The position numbers and the translations under genes are program-made. A stretch of DNA of 64,000 nt, taken from assembly GCA_023954475.1 (NCBI GenBank), contig JAMLHW010000003.1, positions 186,001 to 250,000 on the forward strand, written 5' to 3'. The notes beneath the pieces are model-generated. The model was not told where the DNA came from, ran no database searches, and saw only the letters and a program-made list of their open reading frames with translations. This DNA is from Anaerolineae bacterium. GTDB taxonomy: Bacteria; Chloroflexota; Anaerolineae; Promineifilales; Promineifilaceae. Positions 45,101-52,677 of the stretch are shown here, in pieces (the stretch's first letter is position 1; each line of letters begins with the position of its first letter).

Positions 45101-46391
45101 TCCGACTCTCGATAAATTGATCGACCACACGCAGAAAATGCCGCACAGCCGCCTGTTGCTGGGCTGGACTGAACATCGCGTGATTGAAGTCGAAAAACAG
45201 CGCGAAATTATCGTCTGCTTCGTAGCGATTGACTTGCAGACGCAGCCCGTGTTGGCTGTCACCGTAGCCCGGATGATGCCATTCAAACGTCATGGGCATC
45301 CCGGCAAAATCGTCGTCGGGAATCGTGATGTAGTTGAGCACGACGTCAAAGGTGGCTTGGGTTACGGCACCGGCGACAGGAAATTCGGCGTGCCGCAGAC
45401 TCCCCATCAACTCAGCCATTGCTTTTTGGAACAGCGAGCCGAATGTCTCGTCATCAGCAATGGTTACTTGCAGCGGGAAAATGTTGATAAACAGACCGAT
45501 CGTATCGCGGAATGCCGACTTGACGCGGTTGTGAAACGGTGAGCCAATGCCCAGTTTATTCTGCCCGGAGATGCCGTAGAGATAAGCAAAGAGCAGGGTG
45601 TTGAACAGGGTGAGAAGGGTCAATTCGGCCGAAATAGAGCGAATGCCCGGTTCCTGTGAGATGGCGTGCAGCGCAGACGACCGTTGCGCACCCAATTCTA
45701 CCCGCACGCGATCCGTTTGTGAGCCGGCGACGGCGTTGCTTTGGCCGTAGAGAGATAGTGGTTCGAGCGGTTCGGCCAGCTTTTCCTGCCAGTATGCACG
45801 CGCTTTTTCGGCGCGACCGGAGGCGAGATACGCCTGTTCGTATGCCGTGTAGGCAGCGAATTGCGGCTGCTCATGCAAGTCAGTGCCGTTGCCGAGTGCT
45901 GCATACGCTGAGGCGGTCCTGGCGTAAACGCGCATTGTGCCGATGCGGTCGATGGTGATGTGGTGTTGATTGTAGTACCAGACCCAGCGTCGCGATGCGA
46001 GCTTGATCAGGACGGAATCGAACAATTTGTCGTCCAGAGCAAAGACACGTTGTGTGCAGTTTGTCAGCCAGTTTTGCACCTGTTGGTCGGGATTGGATTC
46101 GGCCGAAAAATCCACGATTTCCAGCGCATTCGGCCACGCAGCAACGACATGCTGCTGTGGTTTGCCGCCGACATCGACAATAATCGTGCGCAGCGCATCG
46201 CTGCCCTCAACAACGGCGGCAAACGCTTGCGCGAAGCGTTCCGGCTCCACCGGCCCGTCAATGGCAAATGTGTGCGCCATGTTGTAAAGTGGTTTGTCCG
46301 GTGCAAGCTGCTGGCCCAACCAGATCGCCAATTGACTTTGTGTCAAGTCAGAACGCAGCACCACGGAATCGTTAACAGAATGAATCATCAC
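42174..46391 (-). CDS. Nonribosomal peptide synthetase: C-A-PCP with a PP-loop ATPase domain inserted in the A domain
   Basis: A 1405-residue subunit. The condensation domain (about 10-430) has HHITIDR in place of HHxxxDG. The adenylation domain starts near 465 with YTSGSTGQPKG (A3, near 610), NEYGPTET (A5) and VKIRGARIELGEIE (A8, ending near 880). After EAVVTVSSHN the domain is interrupted for about 340 residues (900-1238). The insert has CDRCG and CHICR pairs, YDCVVLLSGGKDSTYVL (PP-loop near 973), CNGCFK and a long conserved C-terminal part (DTGRSTNCLIN, HNYALPYSWDVRMGH). This resembles N-acetyl-sugar amidotransferases of the WbpG/PseA type and other sulfur- or nitrogen-transferring PP-loop enzymes. 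The A domain then resumes with LTAYIV, A9 and A10 (NGKVDR), and a carrier domain (FFELGGHSLPA). The specificity residues D-L-T-K-I-G-E-V-G-K nearly match the asparagine code. The role of the insert is unknown. Confidence 0.93.
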   Translation of the reverse strand: MMIHSVNDSVVLRSDLTQSQLAIWLGQQLAPDKPLYNMAHTFAIDGPVEPERFAQAFAAVVEGSDALRTIIVDVGGKPQQHVVAAWPNALEIVDFSAESNPDQQVQNWLTNCTQRVFALDDKLFDSVLIKLASRRWVWYYNQHHITIDRIGTMRVYARTASAYAALGNGTDLHEQPQFAAYTAYEQAYLASGRAEKARAYWQEKLAEPLEPLSLYGQSNAVAGSQTDRVRVELGAQRSSALHAISQEPGIRSISAELTLLTLFNTLLFAYLYGISGQNKLGIGSPFHNRVKSAFRDTIGLFINIFPLQVTIADDETFGSLFQKAMAELMGSLRHAEFPVAGAVTQATFDVVLNYITIPDDDFAGMPMTFEWHHPGYGDSQHGLRLQVNRYEADDNFALFFDFNHAMFSPAQQQAAVRHFLRVVDQFIESRKMALRAVSLLSSAEKQATLIDFNATAVAMMPDANVVALFEQQVITTPDAVAVRDGDTVITYAALNARANQLAHFLAQRGVGAETIVGVCLEHSAETIVTLLGILKTGGAYLPLDPAYPAARLEYMLGDAGVQMVITSDRLKSIIPSDRITLICVDSDWDQIKRESVANPAQSITVEQLIYTIYTSGSTGQPKGTLLTHGGLTNYVLWARDRYTQGECCAFPLFSSLAFDLTVTSIYVPLISGGEIVIYGDDSEDAKRLLVLRVFEDDAVDVVKLTPAHLALVREQGFAPRRIKRLIVGGEDFKTELAHSIYEQFGRNVAIYNEYGPTETVVGAMCHHFDPSADIKPSVPIGRPIANTNIVILDKRDQPAPTGVIGELLIGGAGVGRGYHNRPQLTADRFIALAVEGIGSERFYRTGDLARWGDDGQIEFLGRADHQVKIRGARIELGEIEAALLAHPAVTEAVVTVSSHNSKPNSPITYCDRCGIASNYPDITFVDGICHICRDFDGYRDSADAYFSDMDAFRDVAAAMRARRRGKYDCVVLLSGGKDSTYVLCQVVDHGLNPLVFTLDNGYISDEAKANIRRVTEQLGVDHVFGRTEHMDAIFADSLARFSNVCNGCFKVIYTLSVKLARQHNIGYIVTGLSRGQFFETRLTPDLFRSGAFDPDGIDQIVLDARKAYHRQQDAVSRLLDTSLFDDNAIFEEIQFVDFYRYCDVDLDQLYAYIDTHVPWIRPKDTGRSTNCLINDVGIWVHQKERGYHNYALPYSWDVRMGHKQRDEALEELDDDIDEAYVAAVLDKIDYTPRMATDDPKQLTAYIVTSAPVTSTDLRQFLATSLPDFMLPTHIVSLEALPLTANGKVDRDALPSPHGVRPQGSAEWVAPRNDLEAILAGLWAQALHLDEIGIYDNFFELGGHSLPAIQVISAVRQQFEVSIPLRDFFNAPTISALAQAIEAAIMAEIDALSDDEAAAMLAEWGQ

Positions 46392-46407
46392 GGTTTACGG
46401 CACAAAT

Positions 46408-46674
46408 TCAACGTTGCAGTTGACGATTGCGGTCGAGATAAGCGGCCATCGTGTTGATAGACGCGAAATTTTCGATGGTCACATCCTGGGGGTGGACATT
46501 GACATGGAATGTCTCTTCCATGAATGCGATCAGGCGCATAATGCCTAGCGAATCGATAAATCCAGCGAGAAGGAGATTGTCATCAGCCGAAACTGTTCCC
46601 AGTTCTTCATCGACTAGCAATTCGTCAGTTATAAAGCGGTGTAAAGTTTGTTGATCTTGCAATCTGGGCCTCAA
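46408..46674 (-). CDS. Free-standing peptidyl/acyl carrier protein
   Basis: This 88-residue carrier protein has the phosphopantetheine site LLLAGFIDSLGIMRLI with Ser42, as in the free carriers of pyrrole-forming pathways (PltL, RedO, PigG). TTG 46674 is the start, overlapping the stop of the adenylation gene as TTGA, a tight coupling that points to them working together. The adjacent dehydrogenase-like gene (48254) suggests that the loaded aminoacyl group is oxidised on this carrier and then handed to the condensation domain of the next subunit (42174). Confidence 0.9.
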   Translation of the reverse strand: MRPRLQDQQTLHRFITDELLVDEELGTVSADDNLLLAGFIDSLGIMRLIAFMEETFHVNVHPQDVTIENFASINTMAAYLDRNRQLQR

Positions 46675-48257
46675 GCAATAGATAGTATGATTGCGCCGTT
46701 TTGCAGCGCTCTGCGGTCAATCTTGCCGCTTGTCGTGCGCGGAAAGCTGGTGACAACGACGATACTGCCCGGCACGGCGTAGGCCGGCAGCGCCTTGCGC
46801 ACATGGCGGCTCAACGTTGTTTCGTCTACGGTATGGTTTGGTCGCAGCGTAACGGCAGCGGCGATTTGCTGATCGCCATCTTCGGCCGAAGTGGGGTACA
46901 CAGCAGCTTCTTCCACAGCAGGATGGGTACACAATGTCGCTTCGATTTCGTCCAACTCGATGCGAAAACCGCGTGACTTGATTTGACGGTCTTTTCGGCC
47001 GATAAAATGGAGCAAGCCGACTGCATCGCGTCGCACCAAATCACCCGTACGGTAATAGATTTCCTCAAATTCCGGCAAAATCTGACGCGTGAAAAACGCC
47101 TGCGCATTTAATTCCGGTCGCGCCCAGTAGCCCGCCATCATGGTCGGTGTGCACACGAGCAATTCGCCGATTGCGCCATCGTCAACCGGCTGGTCGTCCT
47201 CATCGACGATCAAGCCTGTTGTGTTGTCCCAAATTCGGCCGATTGGAACAGGCGCGTCCACATCATCCCGGTTGCGTGGGATATGATAATAGGTACACTG
47301 GTTGACTTCCGCCGGTCCGTAGACATTGCTGAACGTCGCGTGCGGCCAGGCCGCCATCAGTGCGTTCAGGTGCTTGGGCGGGAACGGTTCGCCTCCGTAC
47401 AACACCCAGCGTACTGCCCGACAATCCCGTTCTTCCAGCATACCACGCAGTAGCAGTTGAATCAGCGCGTAGGGAACTGAATACCAGATGGTGATCTGTT
47501 CATCCGCGACGAGTTGTGACAGGCTCGCCGGGAATTTCATGTGCGGTTCCGGCACAATTATCGTTGTCGCTCCGACTAATGGTCCGGCAAATAGTTCAAA
47601 TGTCGATTGGTCGAAATGCAGCGGCGCGAAATTTGCCAGTCGGTCGTCAACTCGCAAGCCGTATGTGCGTGCCGCCAGCCGCGCGTAGCTCAGACCGCTG
47701 TGATGGGTGTGCATGATCCCTTTGGGCATGCCGGTCGAGCCGCTGGTGTACATGATGTACGCCAAATCCTGTTCGGTGACGCCGGAGTCGGGTAGCATGT
47801 CATGCGGCGCTTTGGCGACCTCCGCCCATGAAATGGCTGTAGTGGCGATGTCGTAGTCGCCATCGAGACCGATCAGCGTGTCGAGACGGATCGATTCGGC
47901 CGATAACGCTTTCACACCACGCAAGCGCGGCCTATGTGTAATGACACAGCGAATGTCACAATCGCGGATGATGTCGGCGGTGCGGCGGGGCGGGGCAGCA
48001 GGGTCGAGTGGGACATAGGCTGCGCCAGCCAGCAAAATCCCATACACGGCCAGCGCTGATTCGAGACTTTTGTGCAGGTAGATGCCGACGCGATCGCTAG
48101 GCGCAACGCCGTTTTCGCGCAAAACACGGGCGAGTTGGGTCGCGCGGCGTTGCAGTTCGGCATACGTCAGCGCCTGATCCATGAAACGAAAGGCGTCCTG
48201 GTCAGGATGTTTTTCGGCCGAAGCGGCGAGGATGTGATCGAGGCGAAAAATCATCAT
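46671..48257 (-). CDS. Stand-alone amino-acid adenylation enzyme (PltF/AnaC type)
   Basis: A 528-residue single-domain adenylating enzyme with all core motifs: YIMYTSGSTGMPKGI (A3), LHFDQSTFELFAG (A4), NVYGPAEVNQCT (A5), YYRTGDLVRRD (A7), GRKDRQIKSRGFRIELDEIE (A8), LPAYAVP (A9) and SGKIDRRAL (A10). It should load an amino acid onto the free carrier encoded next. The specificity residues, by eye, are D-Q-F-S-L-G-V-Q-C. They differ from the proline code of PltF (D-L-L-Y-L-A-L-V-C), so proline is not assured. ATG 48257 overlaps the dehydrogenase stop as ATGA. Domain architecture and gene order match the three-gene sets of pyoluteorin, prodiginine and anatoxin pathways. Confidence 0.88.
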   Translation of the reverse strand: MMIFRLDHILAASAEKHPDQDAFRFMDQALTYAELQRRATQLARVLRENGVAPSDRVGIYLHKSLESALAVYGILLAGAAYVPLDPAAPPRRTADIIRDCDIRCVITHRPRLRGVKALSAESIRLDTLIGLDGDYDIATTAISWAEVAKAPHDMLPDSGVTEQDLAYIMYTSGSTGMPKGIMHTHHSGLSYARLAARTYGLRVDDRLANFAPLHFDQSTFELFAGPLVGATTIIVPEPHMKFPASLSQLVADEQITIWYSVPYALIQLLLRGMLEERDCRAVRWVLYGGEPFPPKHLNALMAAWPHATFSNVYGPAEVNQCTYYHIPRNRDDVDAPVPIGRIWDNTTGLIVDEDDQPVDDGAIGELLVCTPTMMAGYWARPELNAQAFFTRQILPEFEEIYYRTGDLVRRDAVGLLHFIGRKDRQIKSRGFRIELDEIEATLCTHPAVEEAAVYPTSAEDGDQQIAAAVTLRPNHTVDETTLSRHVRKALPAYAVPGSIVVVTSFPRTTSGKIDRRALQNGAIILSIA

Positions 48258-49402
48258 AATCCCAATAAGCTGGCGATGACATTGCGCTGCATATCTGACG
48301 TGCCGGAGTAAATCAGGCCGGGAACCGAGTCACGCAAATCGCGTTCTACTTCCATTTCAGACAAAATGCCGCGGCCTCCGTGAATGCGAATTGCATCCAG
48401 GCTTGATTCCGTGAAGCATTCACTCAAATACAGGTTTGCCATGGCCGCTTCCATGACATTTGACTTACCTTCCTGCTTGAGCCATGCTGCTTGATACAGG
48501 AGCAGCCGCGCCGTTTCCAACCGCACTTTCATGTCGGCGATGCGATTGGAGACTGACTGGTTCTTGCCAATCGGTTTGCCGAACGATTGGCGCTCGCGCG
48601 CATAGGCGACACAATCTTTAAGTTGTCGTTCCATGCGCCCCAGTTGGCTGACCAGAACAAAAGCGCGTTCCCATTCCATCGCGTGGGCGAACATACTCGC
48701 GCCGGCGCCTTCCGGGCCAAGCCGATTTTCCTCAGGCACAAAGCAATCTTCCAAAATCAGGTCGCCAAAAGGAACGGAGCGCAGCCCGATTTTTTCGTCG
48801 ACCGGGCCACGTGTAAAGCCTTTCGTTCCTGTATCGACGATGAAGGCTGAAATGCCCCACTGTTTCAACTTCTCGCGGTTTAGATTGGCAAAAATGATGG
48901 CAAAGTCACAGATGGGGCCGAAGGTGATGTATTTCTTGTGGCCGTTGAGAATGTAACCGTCGTCGGTTTTTTCGGCCGAACTTTGCAGCGCATACGCATC
49001 CGACCCCATTTCCGGCTCTGTGATGGCAAAGGCACCGACCAGTGAGCCATTCACTGTACCCGGCACGTACTTCTGTTTCTGCGCTTCTGTGCCGAACGTG
49101 AGCAAATCAGCCTGCACGCTCCAGAGCAGCGAGTTGATTGCAAACGGCAGCCCATTGTCGCGGCAGCCGTAGCCCAGTCCTTCGAGAATGAGCATCGTCG
49201 TCAGCAAATCTGCGTTGCTGCCGCCGTACTTTTCCGGCACAGGCAGGCCGAAAATGCCAAAATCGGCGCACTTCTGCCACCCATCCGCATCGAATACACC
49301 GGCGCGATTGCGATCAACGAGGTCGTTATTCAGTTCCCGTTCAGCAAACTCGACCGTCGCGCGGCGGCGGTCGAGTTGCTCTTTGTTCCATGAGAAGTCC
49401 AT
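48254..49402 (-). CDS. Acyl-CoA-dehydrogenase-like flavoprotein, probable aminoacyl-carrier oxidase
   Basis: The 382-residue protein has the acyl-CoA dehydrogenase fold. FAITEPEMGSDAYALQSSAE is the FAD-binding centre. KKYITFGPICDFAIIFA, RQSFGKPIGKNQSV and IHGGRGILSEMEVERDLRD are further family segments. At the C-terminus IYSGTSDMQRN has Ser where medium-chain enzymes have the catalytic Glu (YEGT), so the base must come from elsewhere, as in isovaleryl-CoA dehydrogenase. Next to a free adenylation enzyme and carrier, it resembles PltE, RedW and AnaB, which desaturate a carrier-bound prolyl group. I place the start at ATG 49402 (MDFSWNKEQL), the usual family N-terminus; ATG 49453 is an alternative. 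Confidence 0.88.
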   Translation of the reverse strand: MDFSWNKEQLDRRRATVEFAERELNNDLVDRNRAGVFDADGWQKCADFGIFGLPVPEKYGGSNADLLTTMLILEGLGYGCRDNGLPFAINSLLWSVQADLLTFGTEAQKQKYVPGTVNGSLVGAFAITEPEMGSDAYALQSSAEKTDDGYILNGHKKYITFGPICDFAIIFANLNREKLKQWGISAFIVDTGTKGFTRGPVDEKIGLRSVPFGDLILEDCFVPEENRLGPEGAGASMFAHAMEWERAFVLVSQLGRMERQLKDCVAYARERQSFGKPIGKNQSVSNRIADMKVRLETARLLLYQAAWLKQEGKSNVMEAAMANLYLSECFTESSLDAIRIHGGRGILSEMEVERDLRDSVPGLIYSGTSDMQRNVIASLLGL

Positions 49403-49476
49403 TTTGCAGGATGCAGGATGAAGGTGCACGGATGGAAATATTCCGTTCGCCATTCACCCTGTTCAATTCACTGTTG

Positions 49477-50433
49477 CTACGTCGGAATGACTAACCGTCC
49501 CCATTCATCGACCGGTTTCCATTCGTCGTGGAATTCGATATTGTTCCACGAACCGAGACCGGGGAAGAACACTTTGTCATACCCGTGTGCTTCCGGATTG
49601 GCGCCGTTCCAGCGCTCGTCGAGAGGTTCGTCGGCGCGCTGGTAGCGTGTATCGGATGTGAGTCGGCATCGGCCGATTGGTGAGCGGTTATCGAGTGCGC
49701 CGTGAATAGTGTGCATGCCGAAGCTCAGCACGTCGCCGGGATTGAAATCAGTTGAGAGCCAGCGGCCACCCAGTTGCTCCTGCAAAATGAGTGGGTTGGT
49801 GCTGAGCCAGCTGATCTTTTCCTTGTCAGCATCCTGTTTGGCATAGGTGTTGAGCAGACGTTCGTTGGCGTGGCTGTTTTCCAGCACGATCAACGCGCCT
49901 TCTTCACGCCGCACACGACCGAGCGGGATCCAGGTTGTGAATACCTTGTCTGTGCCACGGTTCATGTATGGGCCGTCGGCATGGAAACCGCAGCCTTCGC
50001 CCGGGCGCACAAAGCGGGGCCAACGAAAATCGTATGGACGCACTTCACTGCCGAGCAAACGCTCGAGGTAACCGATGACGGCTTCGCTTAGCACGACATT
50101 CTCGTAGGCCAGACCGGTGCGCACGCTTTCTGTGAAGGCGCGCAAATTGACCTTGTCGACAAAAGTGTGCTCTGACTGAATTGCTTCCATGACGTCGTGG
50201 TTGATGGCGTCGATTTCGCCGACAGTGGCATATTTGAGCAGAATTTCGCGCCGTGCGGTCAAGACGACATTGGGATCGACCAATTCGCGGAAGAACAGAT
50301 AGCCGTCCTGTGTCATACGTTCGCGCAGCGCAGCGCCATCATGCAAGATGTCGTTCGATTCGCGCAGTTCGCCGAATTTGTTGGGGCTGAGGTCCATTTT
50401 GACCCCGTTGGAATACAGTTCTGGTTGAGACAT
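49477..50433 (-). CDS. Phytanoyl-CoA dioxygenase (PhyH) family oxygenase
   Basis: This 318-residue protein is a non-haem iron, 2-oxoglutarate-dependent oxygenase of the PhyH family. The iron ligands are in GFHADGPYMN (His-x-Asp) and MHTIHGALDN (distal His). RLTSDTRYQR supplies the Arg that would bind 2-oxoglutarate. Such enzymes hydroxylate or halogenate free or carrier-bound amino acids in peptide pathways. GGGAGGT precedes ATG 50433. It lies 74 bases before the dehydrogenase start (23 before the alternative one) and is therefore probably in the same operon. It could hydroxylate the product or a precursor; substrate unknown. Confidence 0.88.
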   Translation of the reverse strand: MSQPELYSNGVKMDLSPNKFGELRESNDILHDGAALRERMTQDGYLFFRELVDPNVVLTARREILLKYATVGEIDAINHDVMEAIQSEHTFVDKVNLRAFTESVRTGLAYENVVLSEAVIGYLERLLGSEVRPYDFRWPRFVRPGEGCGFHADGPYMNRGTDKVFTTWIPLGRVRREEGALIVLENSHANERLLNTYAKQDADKEKISWLSTNPLILQEQLGGRWLSTDFNPGDVLSFGMHTIHGALDNRSPIGRCRLTSDTRYQRADEPLDERWNGANPEAHGYDKVFFPGLGSWNNIEFHDEWKPVDEWGRLVIPT

Positions 50434-50458
50434 AGTTACCTCCCGGTTTTGATTATGA

Positions 50459-51040
50459 TTATTTACGAGAAAATCGGCCGAATATACCCTTAAATTTATT
50501 CATGGTATCTTCCATCTTCGCCTGCGTTGTCGATGCTTGCTTGACTTCCGGCGGGACATGTTCCCCATAGTAATGGGTCGTCTTGGCGACAGCGGTAATG
50601 ACGTTCTTGATTTCGCCTTTGATGGTGAAATCCTGGCCGCACGGCAGCAGTACTTTCGTGCCGTCTCGGCGTGCCTCGACGTTTTCTTCTTCAATGGCGG
50701 TGACCAGCCAGTGGGCAAATCCGGCGTGGCCTGTTTCCATGGCGATCCATCCCGGTTCAGCGGCTTCGGCCGAAAGACCACTGACTGCCTGGATGCCGCG
50801 CTGAATCTCGAAAACGACATCGTCGTAACGCGGATCAGTCGGATCGGCAATGGCAGACGGCGCATACAGCATCGTGCCCCGATGTGGCGGGCCACCGTCT
50901 AGCGCCAACATGCAATAACTGTCCCACATATCGCCCCACGCTACCGAGCCGTCATCGTTGTAAACCATAGGCGCTGATGCCATTGGCGCACGTGGATCGT
51001 TGGGATCGTAAACGATTTGTTCAGTCTTTTCTTCTGCCAT
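50459..51040 (-). CDS. Unknown 193-residue protein heading the synthetase operon
   Basis: I do not recognise this family. The protein is acidic and soluble with no signal peptide. Conserved-looking segments are GSVAWGDMWDSYCMLALDGG, then PPHRGTMLYAP, GWIAMETGHAGFAHWLV, and VLLPCGQDFTIKGEIKNVITAVAKT. The C-terminus is a Lys-rich amphipathic helix (MNKFKGIFGRFSRK). ATG 51040 has AAGGAA at proper spacing. It is the first gene of the minus-strand run and ends 26 bases before the PhyH gene, so a part in the same pathway is likely. The Gly-Gly-Pro-Pro-His-Arg-Gly stretch and the single Cys could form an active site, but this is only a guess. Confidence 0.6.
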   Translation of the reverse strand: MAEEKTEQIVYDPNDPRAPMASAPMVYNDDGSVAWGDMWDSYCMLALDGGPPHRGTMLYAPSAIADPTDPRYDDVVFEIQRGIQAVSGLSAEAAEPGWIAMETGHAGFAHWLVTAIEEENVEARRDGTKVLLPCGQDFTIKGEIKNVITAVAKTTHYYGEHVPPEVKQASTTQAKMEDTMNKFKGIFGRFSRK

Positions 51041-51054
51041 ACTTTTTTTCCTTG

Positions 51055-51077
51055 ATTCTACAACGCCAACTGGTTGG
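51055..51077 (-). promoter_or_regulatory. Candidate promoter and operator of the synthetase operon
   Basis: On the minus strand TAGAAT (51060-51055) lies 14 bases before ATG 51040 (ending at 51055), with AAGGAA in between. An interrupted palindrome CCAAC-TG-GTTGG (51066-51077) sits just upstream of the -10 box, where a repressor or activator might bind. The -35 box is weak. No regulator gene is adjacent. Confidence 0.35.
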
Positions 51078-51115
51078 TCTCTATTTGCCCGTGTTCCTTG
51101 TGACGCCTTTGTTGC

Positions 51116-52654
51116 CTAAATGATTCCTGTCTGCATAATCGCTTGAAATGTAATGATGATGCCGATAATTGTAATGAATGCGGCACTGAACGCAGGCAAG
51201 AAACGCACCGCGTGACCAAAAATCGGATAGCGTGCAAATATACTGTCTTCACTGGAATATCGTTCGACAATATCACGGGCTTTCACCCAAAGGATACCGA
51301 TGCCGGTTAGGACGCCTGCCAGTCCAATGCTGAAAATGACGATCAATACCATGCCATAACCGACGCGCTCCAGCGCAATGGCACTGAGCATGAGAACGAG
51401 TGCCGACGGGCACGGAATGAGGCCACCTGAAACACCGAGAGCAAAAAGACTACCCCAACTGATGCCGCTGTCGCTGGTCATTGGCATATGACTGTGCGCA
51501 GCACTACCACCATGGGAGTGCATAAACCCTTCACCTTCGATAAATTCAACCTCTGTATGATCGTGACCGGCAATTGCAACTTTTTCCGGCCGAACGGCTG
51601 AGGCAAATCGTCCACGCATCAATTGCCAGCCGATGCCGATGACGAGCAGACCGGACGCCACTCCAAGCCAGGGAAACAGTTGCTCCGGCAAAATGTAACG
51701 CGATAGAAACAGTGTGATGAAGCCAAGTGCAAACACGCCGAGCGTATGCGTTACCGTGGTCGTCAGGCCGAGGAAGAGGGCGTGGGACACCGTACCGCGT
51801 GAACCGACCAGATAAGCTGCGACCAATGTTTTGCCGTGACCGGGTGTAAATGCATGGGCAGCACCCCAGCCGAGTGCCAGCAGGGCCACGAGTAAAATCG
51901 ACAATGGGCTGGTGAGTTGTTCATTGATCAGTTCGGCGAATCGATCTTCCTGACCGGTCAGTGATATGCCGGAGCTTGAATCACCGAGAGCAGAAACGGT
52001 GACGGATTGGGTTGCATTGGACATGCCCAATGGTTCAAATGTGAACTCGGCGTCGGTGTTTTCAAGCATGGCATCGGATGGATAATTGCGCAGTTCATCG
52101 GTTAAATCTTCGGTGGGCGCTGTTGAATCCAGTAATACGATGTCGCTGCCGGCTGCAATGACGACTTCCTGCCAGCCCAGTCGGTCCGAAAAGTTGTTGT
52201 CGTTAAATTCAACTGACCACGGTGCGGCTGCCGCAGCCAGCGGGGCTGTGAAACTGAGTTCGATGCGCGTTGTCAGAAGGCCGCCATCCCCTTCCGGAAA
52301 CGAGATCGCGTTGTCTTGCAAAGTCCATTCGGCCGATTCGCCTCCCACACGCAGATCGAGATTAGCTGCGATTGTTGTGACCTGTTGTGCGAGATAGGCA
52401 GTACTTTCGGCCGAATCGACCTCACCATCACGATTGCTATCGATTATTTCCCGTTCTTGAAATGTCGGAATTTCAGCCATATCGACGACGTAGACGAGTG
52501 TAATCAACTCGTCGCCGAGCTCCAGGCGACTGTAGCGACTGATGGCAAAATCGCCCATTGGATGGGCCAGCGCCAGCGCGGGAACAGCCAGCAGTGTGAA
52601 TAATAGAAATATAGCGGCGATCGTTTTTGATCGTTTGGAAATTCGGTTTCTCAT
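51116..52654 (-). CDS. NicO-type nickel/cobalt transporter with large extracytoplasmic N-domain
   Basis: A 512-residue membrane protein. Residues 1-30 are a signal peptide (LALAHPMGD). An extracytoplasmic domain of about 220 residues includes an EF-hand-like DSNRDGEVDSAE. Six or seven membrane segments follow. WGAAHAFTPGHGKTLVAAYLVG carries the NicO/RcnA metal motif with His and HAFTPGHGK, and GGLIPCPSALVLML is the second. A His-rich loop (GFMHSHGGSAAHSHM) lies between. Such proteins export or import nickel or cobalt; the direction cannot be told. It follows the SGNH-like gene by 23 bases on the same strand and lies 75 bases upstream of the synthetase operon. Confidence 0.88.
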   Translation of the reverse strand: MRNRISKRSKTIAAIFLLFTLLAVPALALAHPMGDFAISRYSRLELGDELITLVYVVDMAEIPTFQEREIIDSNRDGEVDSAESTAYLAQQVTTIAANLDLRVGGESAEWTLQDNAISFPEGDGGLLTTRIELSFTAPLAAAAAPWSVEFNDNNFSDRLGWQEVVIAAGSDIVLLDSTAPTEDLTDELRNYPSDAMLENTDAEFTFEPLGMSNATQSVTVSALGDSSSGISLTGQEDRFAELINEQLTSPLSILLVALLALGWGAAHAFTPGHGKTLVAAYLVGSRGTVSHALFLGLTTTVTHTLGVFALGFITLFLSRYILPEQLFPWLGVASGLLVIGIGWQLMRGRFASAVRPEKVAIAGHDHTEVEFIEGEGFMHSHGGSAAHSHMPMTSDSGISWGSLFALGVSGGLIPCPSALVLMLSAIALERVGYGMVLIVIFSIGLAGVLTGIGILWVKARDIVERYSSEDSIFARYPIFGHAVRFLPAFSAAFITIIGIIITFQAIMQTGII

Positions 52655-52677
52655 AACTGTTTCAGTTGTTACCCCTG

